From Chrysaora quinquecirrha (taxonomy: Eukaryota; Cnidaria; Scyphozoa; Semaeostomeae; Pelagiidae), in assembly GCA_014526335.1 (NCBI GenBank), contig JACTAT010000024.1:758673-822672 (forward strand): a stretch of DNA of 64,000 nucleotides, written 5' to 3'. The notes below the pieces were generated by a model. It ran no database searches and was not told the origin of the DNA. It saw only the letters and a list, made by a program, of their open reading frames with translations. Position numbers and translations under genes: made by a program. Of the stretch, positions 20,457 to 30,664 are shown in pieces; within the stretch, counting starts at the first letter, position 1; each line of letters begins with the position of its first letter.

Positions 20457-21450
20457 CTAATAGTAAACTGCTGTCACCAAAATAAATGTTTTTGGCCGTG
20501 CCATATATGCTGTGCCTTCTGGAGCTGTGGCAGTGTCTAGCCATATAACAATTTCTGGCAATGTTTGTCCTTGCACTTTTGTAATTGTTGTGGTATAGCC
20601 TGAAAGACAGGGGAATGATGTTGCATATTCTTGGTCATGCTTACGTGTAATTGGAAATAGAGATATGATGTGGCCTCTTGGATGTTTCACTAAAATTGTA
20701 TTATTCTCTGTTTTTATGACTGTTAAAAATTGTCAATTGATGGAACCGATGTCTTTATTGACATTGTATGTGAGAATCAACCGCATACCCCTCTGAAGAG
20801 CAGTAAGGATGCCATCATCCATCACAACAAGTGCTAGTGGTTTTTCGGGAATGATCGCTCTTGGATGGTGTTATTTAAATGTCTCAGAGAACGTCCAAGT
20901 CACAGAGAACTCTTTTGTGGAGAAGGTTATCAAGCATGTCCTGAGGCGGTTTGAAATAGTGAATATGGCCAAGGAAAGGCAACAACTCGTTGCATTGTGT
21001 TCGGTGCTGCTCTGTTAGATGAATGACACAAACCTGATCAATGCATTGTGAGCAGGTGGTGATATTACTAACTTGTGTTGTGAGTCCATTGACAGTTGCA
21101 ATTGGCTGCTGCTGAGCAAAATCACCTGAAAGGATAAGCAGGGGACGCTGTGGTACCTTCTGTACCGATTGGATGATGTGATGGAAGATGTCAGTGCTGA
21201 TTTCTGACACTTCATCAATGAAAATGACATCATATAACTATAGCATATAGTTAAATTGATTTTCTGGTCACAGTCTTATCGATACAGAAAGAGGCTATGA
21301 ACAGTGTTGCAGTGGACAGTGTCATCAAATTTCTCTCTGCAAGTGCACTTAAGTGTGACACAGACACTGATGTTATTTTTTCGGCAGTAATCGGTGCATT
21401 GGTAAATGGTGAAGATTTTTCCAGTACCTGGTTTCCCAAGCACAAACATG
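20457..21450 (-). pseudogene. Pif1-like helicase of a mobile element, copy 2 (main part)
   Basis: Second decayed copy of the helicase at 10278-11380. Walker A reads GKPGTGKIF (K-T changed to K-I) near 21420. Walker B is IFIDEVSEISTDIFHHI with the Asp kept, followed by LSGDFAQQQPIATVNGLTTQ. The C-terminal motifs missing from copy 1 are present here at 20457-20690: TTITKVQGQTLPEIVIWLD and GTAYMARPK, the final Pif1/Helitron helicase motifs. Several shifts and stops break it, and a LINE fragment cuts it at 21450. Confidence 0.8.
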
Positions 21451-21464
21451 AATCTAAATCTAAA

Positions 21465-22457
21465 TTCTAAATCTTAAGTCAACCAAAGCACCAGGCCAAG
21501 ATAACCTGCCTCCTTAAATGCTGAAAGATGGTGCTCTGTCTCTTGCTGAACCCTTATCATATATCATAAATAGATCATTAGCAGATTCTACGGTACCTAG
21601 TAAATTAAAGATTGCCAAAGTCCTGCCACTTTTCAAGTCTCGTACTAAATCTTTGATGGATAACTATCGCCCAATCTCCATATTACCAGCATTTTCAAAG
21701 ATTTTGGAAAGAGTAGTTTACGAGCAACTATCGGACTACTTAGAAAATAATGACAATATGGATTTAGAAAAAAGTATAATACAGAGCTGGCTGTTACTCT
21801 TTTAAATCCTCCCATGGCGATTTAAAAGTAATGTTGCAAGACCAAATGATAAACTTTACATCTAAATACAAATATCTTGGCATGCACTTAGATCCTTCAC
21901 TAAACATGAATGATCACTTACATAAGGTGCTTAAAAAGGCTACATCTAGAATAAAGCTTTTAGCACGAATGAGGAAATCCATGTCAGTACTGGCTGCCAA
22001 ATCAGTGTACAATGCACATGTGTTGCCAACGATTCTGTACTGTTCAACACCAGTCTTCAAGATATCGGATACAATGGCACAGAAATTTGAAAAACTGCAG
22101 GAAAGGGCACATAAAATCATCTACTACCAAGCAATTGGAAGTAGCGAGAACAGATTCCGCAGCATCCTAAATCAAAAGAAACTGAAAGTCGGATGTCTAA
22201 TCTTCAAGTGCCTACAAGGAACAAGTATTCCAGCGTTCTCCTCATACGCGAAAAAAATAAGTCATAATTATAATACAAGAAACAACAACGTAGCCCTTCG
22301 ATTACCATGGTTAAGAACTGAGGCTGGGAGGAAATGGTTTCTCTTCCAAGGACCTAAATGCTACAATGAACTCCCCTTAGAGATTCGCTCTCTAAACTCT
22401 ATTGTGCTATTTAGCTCACAACTAAAGAAATACTTTGACTCGGACGATACTCGATAA
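21465..22457 (+). mobile_element. LINE reverse-transcriptase fragment inside helicase copy 2
   Basis: 5'-truncated and internally deleted non-LTR retrotransposon. It starts at KAPGQDNLPP (21478), the RT entry motif, then a frame (21518-21805) reads KIAKVLPLFKSRTKS and NYRPISILPAFSKILERVVY. The catalytic core is missing. It resumes at 21831-22457 with KYKYLGMHLDPSLNMNDHL, the thumb and tail (HVLPTILYCSTPVF, ELPLEIRSL), to TAA. Short GAATCT copies flank it in the helicase sequence and may be a target duplication. The tail resembles CR1/jockey-type LINEs. Confidence 0.8.
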
Positions 22458-22725
22458 ATAGAATCTGAAGGTTTGCAGGGTATGTCATGATGGAAATTGT
22501 CTCTCTGCTTTAACATGTTAGTGAATATTGTAAATAGAACTTGTTGATTACCAGATAGTGTTGGTGCATTGTTATGTGTATCTGAATGTATTGGGTTGGA
22601 TGATGGAAGTAGTTGACGATGATAGAGATTATTCATTTTGATCAGACTAATAACATATGCACTGATTGTATCAATGTAATAAGATTTTTGACCTTCATTT
22701 ATAATTGTATCTTTAAATTTTCTGG
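22458..22725 (-). pseudogene. Pif1-like helicase copy 2, 5' part
   Basis: Continues helicase copy 2 beyond the LINE. The minus frame reads IINEGQKSYYIDTISAYVIS, then HRQLLPSSNPIHSDTHNNAP and LSGNQQVLFTIFTNMLKQRD, matching copy 1 at 11140-11380 almost residue for residue. It shows that both copies descend from one element whose coding sequence extended further upstream. Confidence 0.75.
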
Positions 22726-22737
22726 AGTTTGCTAAAA

Positions 22738-23372
22738 ATGATGGTCAAATCTTTATTGAAGAAGCATTTTCTAAAGAAAATCTTCAACAAACATCGCAGA
22801 AAGCTAATGCGGAAATCGAGATGCTCTACTAATGTAAGTCAGTTTTCGTCCGTTTTTCATAATGATAATCCTTCCCTCGACTTTCTCTTGTTATTATCGG
22901 GAGATGTGGAATTAAAGCCAGGTCCTGCATCTGGTTCTAAATCGAAAACCAAAAGAGAAAGAGAGGACAGTTTGATTCGAGTTATTGAATCCCTGGAGAG
23001 AATCGAGGCAAAACAAGGTGAATCGGGTGAGAAGCAGGATCAGATGCTGGAAAGGCTCTCGAAGATAGAATCTGACTTCGAAAAAGTGAAAAATGATATC
23101 AGCCAGATTCATGAAAGGCAGGAGAAAGCAGAAGAAGAAATCAATGCTGTAAGAAATGAGGCCTTCAGCAAGATTTCTGATTTGACATTCCTGATCGACA
23201 AACAAGAACAGTACTCGCGAAAAAGCTCTGTTCGGCTATATGATGTTAGAGAGGAAGAAAACGAAAATTGCCAGGATCTTGTGATTGATGTTTTAAAGAA
23301 AGAAATGGACGTGGACATAAATCCTGAAGATATAGACATCGTACACCAGGTTGGCAAACGAAAGGATGGTGA
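22738..23372 (+). pseudogene. LINE-A ORF1 fragment (copy 1)
   Basis: Matches LINE-A ORF1 at 62617-63648 from VKSLLKKHFLKK to KRKDGE, about 210 codons in one open frame. It includes the 2A-like GDVELKPGP (22900-22926), the coiled coil (KIESDFEKVKNDISQIHERQ) and the first half of the RRM-like part (SSVRLYDVREEE). It lacks the N-terminal leader and is cut at the 3' side by the LTR element at 23373. No further LINE-A sequence follows the LTR elements. Confidence 0.85.
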
Positions 23373-23389
23373 AGAGGGGAGGGGAGCAA

Positions 23390-24830
23390 TGTTATGAAAC
23401 ATGAGTGCACTTTGATCTCATTAACACTTTTACAACTATACTTGCTTTTGTTTATTGTTTTATCTTTAATTATGTTTACTTGTTGTTTAGTTGTTGCTAT
23501 AGGTAACTATAGCCAACAAGAGTTTGTTTTTAGGACTTCTAGAGTCGGTCGTGAAATAGATGCTAGGGAGATCAGCCGTTTGATTAGATGCATTTCACGA
23601 TTCGCCGATTTTGAAGATTTGCCGTAGAAGATTTTAATTAGCCGAGCCGAGCAGAAGTATTATGCGTATCTGAGACTGATCTGTAGCTGAAGTTTTTTTA
23701 TGAAGAAAGTTTTTGTTGTTTTTGGTATTTTTCTTTATTTTGGTTTTTAGCTCTCAAAGAACGAACTCACAAGTAAAACGCCCTTGTAAGTCGTTTTACA
23801 TTGGTGCCCAGTGTGAGGATCAGGATCAAAATCGAAAGAGAATCATGCAGTTTGTTTCAAGTCTTCAAAATAGAATATCAGATTCTACCTACAATAGTTT
23901 TCGTATGATGGATGGCTTGCCAATTTGTTTCTATTGTAAACGCCGTGGCCATGTCAAGAAACATTGTTGGTACTGGCTGGAGAATTGTGATGTCAACAGT
24001 CAGTGTTTTGGGCAGAATAATGTGAGTAATAGTTTTTCTCTTGAAAATAACCAGAACTTGAAAGAATATCCAGTGCCTCAAGAACAACATCATCTTGTGA
24101 GTGATTCAAATGAAGACAGTTTTCTTATTATCAGTAAGCTTTTTCAGAAGCTTCAAGCATTGACCACTGAGTTGACCACGATGGTAAAATCAAGAAATAG
24201 CAATAGCCTAGTCAACCTTAGTCAGTTGCCCCAGGAAAAAGAAATCGACACGAGCATCATGAAAGGAGCTTTACTGAGTTTGTTGAAGAACATTGTGTCC
24301 GCCTCACAACTTCTAGAAAATGAAAAAGAATTTGGTCAAAGAAATGGAAATACTGAGTTTGGTGTAGAAGAATCTAACATGTCATTAACACTGTGTTATC
24401 CAGTTTCATCTAATGAACAGATACAGAGATTTGAAATAACTTGAGTGAAATCTTAGAAAGAAGCCCGGAGTCTTCTCTTCAAAGAGGGGAGCAATTTTAT
24501 GAAACATGAGTGTACTTTGAACTCATTAACACTTTTATAACTATACTTGCTTTTGTTTATTGTTTTATCTTTAATTATGTTTACTTGTTGTTTAGTTGTT
24601 GCTATAGGTAACTATAGCCAACAAGAGTTTGTTTTTAGGACTTCTAGAGTCAGTCGTGAAATAGATGCTAGGGAGATCAGCCGTTTGATTAGATGCATTT
24701 GACGATTCGCCGATTTTGAAGATTTGCCGTAGAAGATTTTAATTAGCCGAGCCGAGCAGAAGTATTATGTGTATCTGAGACTGATCTGTAGCTGAAGTTT
24801 TTTTATAAAGAAAGTTTTTGTTGTTTTTGG
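23390..24830 (+). mobile_element. Short non-autonomous LTR retroelement
   Basis: Left LTR 23390-23800 (TGTTATG...TTTACA). Right LTR 24495-24830, same order, high identity, cut about 75 bases short by the next element. A primer-binding site TTGGTGCCCAGTGTGAGGA follows the left LTR at 23801, and a purine tract AGAGGGGAGCAA precedes the right LTR. The internal part is only ~700 bases, with one gag-like frame and no protease, RT or integrase, so it would need enzymes from a partner element. Confidence 0.85.
23713..24444 (+). CDS. Gag-like protein with CCHC zinc knuckle
   Basis: A 243-codon open frame whose first ATG lies inside the left LTR; a start after the primer site is more likely. About residues 70-90 hold LPICFYCKRRGHVKKHCWYW, a C-X2-C-X4-H-X4-C nucleic-acid-binding knuckle as in retroelement Gag. 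The rest is polar, with a leucine-rich segment (FQKLQALTTELTTMVKS). No protease or polymerase follows. It probably packages the element RNA, or is a relic of a longer gag. Confidence 0.7.
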   Translation: MLFLVFFFILVFSSQRTNSQVKRPCKSFYIGAQCEDQDQNRKRIMQFVSSLQNRISDSTYNSFRMMDGLPICFYCKRRGHVKKHCWYWLENCDVNSQCFGQNNVSNSFSLENNQNLKEYPVPQEQHHLVSDSNEDSFLIISKLFQKLQALTTELTTMVKSRNSNSLVNLSQLPQEKEIDTSIMKGALLSLLKNIVSASQLLENEKEFGQRNGNTEFGVEESNMSLTLCYPVSSNEQIQRFEIT

Positions 24831-25136
24831 AATAATAATTGTGGAGAACTCATGCAAAAAGTCTCGACCAAGAACTATGTTATACGCAAGTCCAGCAACA
24901 ACTGCAGCATTACAAGTATAATCGTGATTTCCTATCGTAACAGGAAATGAAACAGCGCCTGTGACAGGGACGATATTACCATCAGCAGTTTTAACACTCT
25001 CAAGTTTATCGTTTTTATCAATAGCAACATTGACGCGTAAAATATCGTTATAGAAATTTTTACTTATAACGGTTGCTGCAGCTCCTGTATCAACCAAAAG
25101 TTTGAAAGGTTGTTTTAGAACAGTTCCCCAGATCAA
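24831..25136 (-). pseudogene. Gypsy aspartic protease
   Basis: Retropepsin-type protease that would process the Gag-Pol polyprotein. LLVDTGAAATVIS carries the DTG active site (the A-A-A after it is usual for gypsy elements), and YNIVLGRDFL is the C-terminal flap/ILG motif. The open frame begins in the gag-pol junction and is cut at HEFSTIII by the neighbouring LTR, so no polymerase domain follows. Confidence 0.85.
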
Positions 25137-25255
25137 AACGTTGGTTGGAGTGAAGCTACTCGAAGGCGAATACGCAGTGACAAACGGTATATCAACGTTA
25201 GGTGAAGCACTATTTACAAATGAAAGCGCTTGTGACGTAGGCCGTGAAGAACTAT

Positions 25256-25720
25256 TTACAGTGTTATTAGAAGGTTCTGAAAAACAGGTCTTTTTGAATC
25301 GAAACTTTCAAACGCAGGTTTCACGTGTTTGACTTCAGAAGGATTGTTTACAGTATTATCTTGACGGCGCTTGAACCATTGTTCAAGTTCGATATCATTC
25401 TCTTTGTTGGGACTGGGTGGCTTTTTACTTGGTTGGGCCTTCATTGTCCCCACTGTGAAGGCCCTGGCCCGTTTAAATTTTGTGGTTGGTAAAATGGATT
25501 ACCTGGCTGAGCCTGATAGCTGGTATTTTGCTGAAAAACTTCAGGTTGCTGTAAGGATGAGGTTACAGCTCGCTCAGGACAATATCTGGCTACATGACCC
25601 ACTTTTTGACAAGAATTACAGACCGGGCGACCATCCCTTGTACGAAGATTTCTACCACAAGCACCTCCTCTTTGGGCAGCTCCTCTATAATTAAAATTTC
25701 TACCACTGCGAAACTGGTTT
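25256..25720 (-). pseudogene. Gypsy Gag C-terminus with zinc knuckle
   Basis: On the minus strand a Gly/Arg-rich stretch leads to VCNSCQKVGHVARYCPE, a CCHC knuckle. A Gln/Pro-rich linker follows and then, in another frame, ENDIELEQWFKRRQDNTVNN before the protease. It is broken by at least one shift. Confidence 0.75.
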
Positions 25721-25929
25721 TGATTCCTGGAGATCCTTGAATCAATGAGGGCAATTAATTAAGAATCGGAATTATCCTGCAAATTTCTATGATTGGTTGA
25801 CACTGCTTGAACTGGTTGAGCTGAAACTGGGGACTCTTTTTTCTCTGAAGCCTAAGACATTAGGACACTCAGTTTTCCCTCTCAATCTTTAATGCGCTGC
25901 TCCTGGGCTGAATCGGAAGAAGTGGCTAG

Positions 25930-26511
25930 TTAACTTACAGAAGATTTATTGACAGCGTCACGCAAATCGGCAAGATTTTCTGCCTTCTCAAAAGTATCAG
26001 GCTGATTCAAAATAACATGGTTCTTGATGTTGTTAAAGAGACCATTCATAAAAATATTCATCATATCTTTGTCTGAAAGGGCTAAGCGCTGGCATTTACG
26101 AATAATGTTTTCGGTAAAAGAAGCAAGAGATTCATTTGCACCCTGTTCACGCGAATATAATTGTTGACGAAATACAAACTCAAGATTTTGAGCTCCGAAA
26201 CATGCTTTTAGAGTGTCGGTTAAAGCGGTAAAACTGGCTTTTGTTTCAGCTGGTTGTGTATTGAACCAAGCTAATGCAGGACCGTCTAAAAGTAGTGACA
26301 TGGCACCAAGTTTTCGATTATTACTCCAATTATGAAATCTCGCACAAAGATCAAATTTATCAAGCCACTCGTTGATGTTCTCATGAGGCAAACCACTATA
26401 TGGGCGAGGTTTAAACAAATTAGATTGTAAATTGCCTTCCATGGCTGCTTGAACGGCAGTTGTAATCTGAGTTTGCAACTGTTGAGCGGCAGCTTCGTTG
26501 GCTTCATTCAT
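25930..26511 (-). CDS. Gypsy Gag capsid-like region
   Basis: A 193-codon minus frame with the Ty3/gypsy retrotransposon Gag signature: FKPRPYSGLPHENINEWLDK near residue 33, ALAWFNTQP, then FVFRQQLYSREQGANESLAS and MMNIFMNGLFNNIKNHV. The start is the ATG of MNEANEAAAQQLQ. It forms the structural shell of the particle. The frame is open, but downstream parts are broken. Confidence 0.85.
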   Translation of the reverse strand: MNEANEAAAQQLQTQITTAVQAAMEGNLQSNLFKPRPYSGLPHENINEWLDKFDLCARFHNWSNNRKLGAMSLLLDGPALAWFNTQPAETKASFTALTDTLKACFGAQNLEFVFRQQLYSREQGANESLASFTENIIRKCQRLALSDKDMMNIFMNGLFNNIKNHVILNQPDTFEKAENLADLRDAVNKSSVS

Positions 26512-26915
26512 TGTTGCAGTTAATACAAACGTAAAAAGTAGGCGAAAATAAATAAAAAATCTGTTTTGATTTTGATCTTGATTCGAATACGAAATTTGAG
26601 AAACTCGACAAACAAATGTTGCGAGGCAAAACTGTTAATTTCCTTTCTTCAAGGCGTAACCGTTCAAAGAGATTATCGCGAAAGTTCTATGAAAAACTGT
26701 GAACGGTCTTGAGCATGAATAAATATCGATATCACCGAACAGTTTCAATTTCCAAAATATATTTACAAAAAAGAACGACGTAGAATAAGCGAAAAACGTA
26801 TCAAAAGTCAAATAATCCAAGCAAAGGGATGAAAAATTTATATACAAAACGATGACGGCCTTTTCCTGATATATACACTTTTTTTTACTCACAGTTCCTC
26901 ACACGGGGCACCACT

Positions 26916-27499
26916 TGTTACGCCACGACTTAGTTGGCCTAACGATTTTGAGTTCTTAGGATAATTTTATATACACAGATGAATAAATGAAGAAACTTAC
27001 GACCTCCAAAAGACTTTAGGCTACTTGACTCTTGAAAACTTTACTCACTTGGGCTGTGTCGGCAACAGCGACTATGAGGGCAACTGATATCATCTGCTCG
27101 GCAGAACGTACAAAATATCGGCAGGATTCGGCAGGAATAACTCCAAAGACAACAAGCTTCGTCACACAGATATAACTTTAATCATCAACGAATAACAGAA
27201 CTAACTTTACTGGCTGAGCGCGCGGCGCTCTTACTTTCGTCAACACACTGCCACAATTAGTCGTGGGTTAAAAATCCAAACATTAAGTATCTACGGTTAG
27301 TGTTAGTAAAACAATAAGAAGGTGCAAAAATTAACTATATATGGAAAGTGCAGAATAAAATTAACCAATCACACACAAGTAAAATCTTCCTCGTTATAAA
27401 CACAAACAGTTACTTAGCAATATAAACATAACAAAATAAACAGTAATAATAAAAAGATCTCACAGCAAAATAAAGTTCAGGGGACTTCTCTTCATAACA
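26916..27499 (-). repeat. 5' LTR of the gypsy element
   Basis: 584 bases with TG...CA ends on the minus strand. The gag side is followed after two bases by the primer-binding site. No second copy lies in the window. Confidence 0.75.
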
Positions 27500-29520
27500 T
27501 TATATGAAATTAAAACCTGAAATTTGGGAAATAGAGATATTGAAAGGTCAGAAAGCTTGGATTGAAAAAAGTTTCAAAATCGCGCATATATAGCGGATGT
27601 TATGGCCATCGCAAGTTTCCATACTTAGGCCTTATAATTTTTTAAGTCAAGTGACACGAAAATCTCCCCTGTTATATGAGATGAGAATCTGAAAATTTGG
27701 AAATAGAGATATCGACAGGTCTGAAAGCCGGGATAGAAAAATTTTCTAAATAGCGCATATATGTAGGATGTTATGGGCGTTGCAAGTTTCCATACTTAGG
27801 CCAAATAATTTTTCAAGTCACGTGACACGAAAATCTCCGCTGTTATATGAGATGAAAATCTGAACATTTGGAAATAGAGATATCGACAGGTCTGAAAGCC
27901 GGGATTGAAAAAATTTTCTAAATAGCGCATATATAGCGAATGTTATGGGCGTTGCAAGTTTCCATACTTAGGCCAAATAATATTTTATAATTCACGTGAC
28001 ACGAAAATCTCGGCTGTTATAAGAGATAAGAAGCTGGAAATTGGGAAATAGAGAAATAGAGAGGTCAGAGAGGTGGGATTGAAAAAATTTTCTAAATAGC
28101 GCATATATAGCGGATGTTATGGGCGTTGCAAATTTTCATAATTAGGCCTTATAATTTTTCAAGTCACGTGACACGAAAATCTCCCTTTGTATATGAAATT
28201 AAAACCTGAAATTTGGGAAATAGAGATATTGAAAGGTCAGAAAGCCTGGATTGAAAAACGTTTCAAAATCGTGCATATATAGCGGATGTTATGGCCATCA
28301 CAAGTTTCCATGCTTAGGCCAAATAATTTTTCAAGTCATGTGACACGAAAATCTCCGCTGTTATATGAGATGAAAATCTGAAAATTTGGAAATAGAGATA
28401 TCGACAGGTCAGAAAGGCGGAATTGAAAAAATTTTCGAAATAGTCCATATATAGCGGATGTTATAGCCATCACAAGTTTCCATACAAAGGCCTTATAATT
28501 TTTTAAGTCACTTAACACGAAAATATCCGCTGTTATATGAGATGAAAATCTGAAAATTTGGAAATAGAGATATCGACAGGTCTGAAAGCCGAAAGTTTTT
28601 AAATCACGCATATATAGCGGATGTCATGGGCATTGCAAGATACCATATAAAGGCCTTATCATTTTCTAATACAAAGGCCTTTATATGGTATCCATACAAA
28701 GGCCTTATAATTTTTTAAGTCACTTAACACGAAAATATCCGCTGTTATATGAGATGAAAATCTGAAAATTTGGAAATAGAGATATCGACAGGTCTGAAAG
28801 CCGAAAGTTTTTAAATCACGCATATATAGCGGATGTCATGGGCATTGCAAGATACCATATAAAGGCCTTATCATTTTCTAAGCTAGGTGACAAGAAAATC
28901 TCCGCTGTTTATGAAATGAAAAGCTGAAATTTGTGATATAGAGATATTGAGAGGTCAGAAAGGCGGAATTGAAAAAATTTTCGAAATAGCCCATATATAG
29001 CGGATGTTATAGCCATCAGAAGTTTCCATACTTAGCCCTGATAATTTATGTCAGGGGACACGAAAATATTCGCTGTTATATGAGATGAAAATCTGAAAAT
29101 TTGGAAATAGAGATGTCGACAGGTCTGAAAGGTGGGATTGAAAAATTTTCTAAATAGCTCATATATATAGGATGTTATGGGCGTTGCAAGTTTCCATACT
29201 TAGGCCAAATAAATTTTTAAGTCACGTGACACGAAAATCTCCTCTGTTATAAGAGATGAGAAGCTGGAAATTTGGATATAGAGAAACTGAGAGGTCAGAA
29301 AGGTGGAATTGAAAAAATTTTCGAAATAGCCCACATATAGCGGATGTTATAGCCATCACAAGTTTCCATACTTAGGCCTTATAATTTTATGTGAGGGGAC
29401 ACGCAAATCTCCGTTGTTATATGAGATAGAAAGCTGAATATTAAGAAATGGAGATATTGTGAGGTCTGAAGGCTGGGGTTAAACAAATTTTCAAAATAGC
29501 GCCTATATAGCAGATGTGTT
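27500..29520. repeat. ~165-bp satellite array
   Basis: About 12 copies. Core words are ATGAAAATCTGAAAATTTGG, AAATAGAGATATCGACAGGT, CATATATAGCGGATGTTATG, AAGTTTCCATACTTAGGCC and GTCACGTGACACGAAAATC. Units differ by substitutions and small indels. A longer ~200-base unit around 28586-28880 is repeated, joining two part-units. The array abuts the gypsy LTR at 27499. Confidence 0.93.
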
Positions 29521-29613
29521 ACTGGCTTGTGGCAGCCAAGCTTTCATAGCGATGTTGCTTTTTGATCCTTCTATGTCGGCTCCCCCCATCATTGTGAAGC
29601 AGATTTCACGAAG

Positions 29614-29704
29614 GGCATAGTATAAAAACCATACCCCAGGACCCAGGGCCCAGGACCCCAAGTATGACCCTTAAGTACTAAATTCTGAAATGACCCTTAA
29701 GTAC
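29614..29704. repeat. Left inverted repeat of element carrying LINE-B
   Basis: GGCATAGTATAAAAACCATA and following bases are the reverse complement of 35187-35278, with few differences. Weaker similarity continues ~55 bases inwards on both sides. Confidence 0.85.
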
Positions 29705-30029
29705 GAGTGGGCTTTCAGTCGAATTTTGCATATGGTATGTATGTCAGCATGGCTGTGGACAAGATTTTTTTTTTTTTTATATAACAACAAAACCTAGTTA
29801 AAATAATAAAGTAATGTTTAATGTGACATTCATGATGGCGAAAGACACAAGGTCATCTGGTCGCCAACATGAATGACACTTACAATTCTACTGTTAATTT
29901 CATTAAAACAAAATATTAACACACAAAGACAAAGTAAAGTAAAAAAGACAACGTAAAAGTAGAGAAAAAAAACATACCAAAGCCGAAAAAAGGATGCTAC
30001 ACAGGGTGAATATTGGAATTCTTTCGATA

Positions 30030-30664
30030 TTATTGGAACCGCTTAGTTTTTTCAATGTATGATATTGTAGCTTCCAAAATGATTCTGTTAGATACAATGT
30101 TTAATTTTTCATCACCGTATAACAAAAGGTTACATAATGCTTTATTGTTTAAAACTGGAAGGTTCAATAGCGGGATATCTCCAATCTGACCAAAGAGATC
30201 TCTACGAGCATTGGTGAAAAGAGGGCAGTGCAGGAGGAAATGTTCGTTATCCTCATTTTCCAAACCACACGTACAAAGGGACTCAAACAATCAAAGCTAT
30301 GCCTGAATCGGTGTTCATTCAGAGGGCTGAATTCCACTCTGAGCCTTGTTATGTTTCTTATACCTTTAACATTATGTACATTGTAAGCAGACCTACATGG
30401 AGGGCGTATATTAAGGAGGAGTTTACGCTTAAATTCCCCAATTGATAAGGAGTTTCTTATATCATCGTCTAGCAGGTTCCATTCAAAGGGGGTACTTTGA
30501 AAGTACGTGTTAGAAAAGCGAGTTGTTCTACTAGTAGGTTGTGCGTATAAACGAGTTGACCTTAAACGATATGGTACCTCTCTCTCTAAAGGGATTTCAT
30601 TGAACAAGTAAGACGGAGACTTATTTACACGTAGATTGAAAAATGGCATAGTCGTCGATACCAT
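30030..30664 (-). pseudogene. LINE-B ORF2 C-terminus
   Basis: End of ORF2. The minus frame 30164-30664 reads FFNLRVNKSPSYLFNEIPLE and TRTTRFSNTYFQSTPFEWNL, the usual tail of CR1/jockey-like proteins. A shift leads to CTCGLENEDNEHFLLHCPLF (30030-30290), the CCHC-like motif that ends many such proteins. Confidence 0.85.

Larger units (their letters stand above)
24831..27499 (-). mobile_element. Ty3/gypsy LTR retrotransposon, 5' part
   Basis: Minus-strand element. LTR 26916-27499 (starts TGTTATG, ends GTAACA), primer-binding site TGGTGCCCCGTGTGAGGA at 26896-26913, then gag, zinc knuckle and protease. It stops inside or just after the protease at 24831 against the right LTR of the neighbouring element. 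RT, RNase H, integrase and the second LTR are absent. The primer site is nearly the same as that of the short LTR element next door, suggesting the same tRNA primer. Confidence 0.88.
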
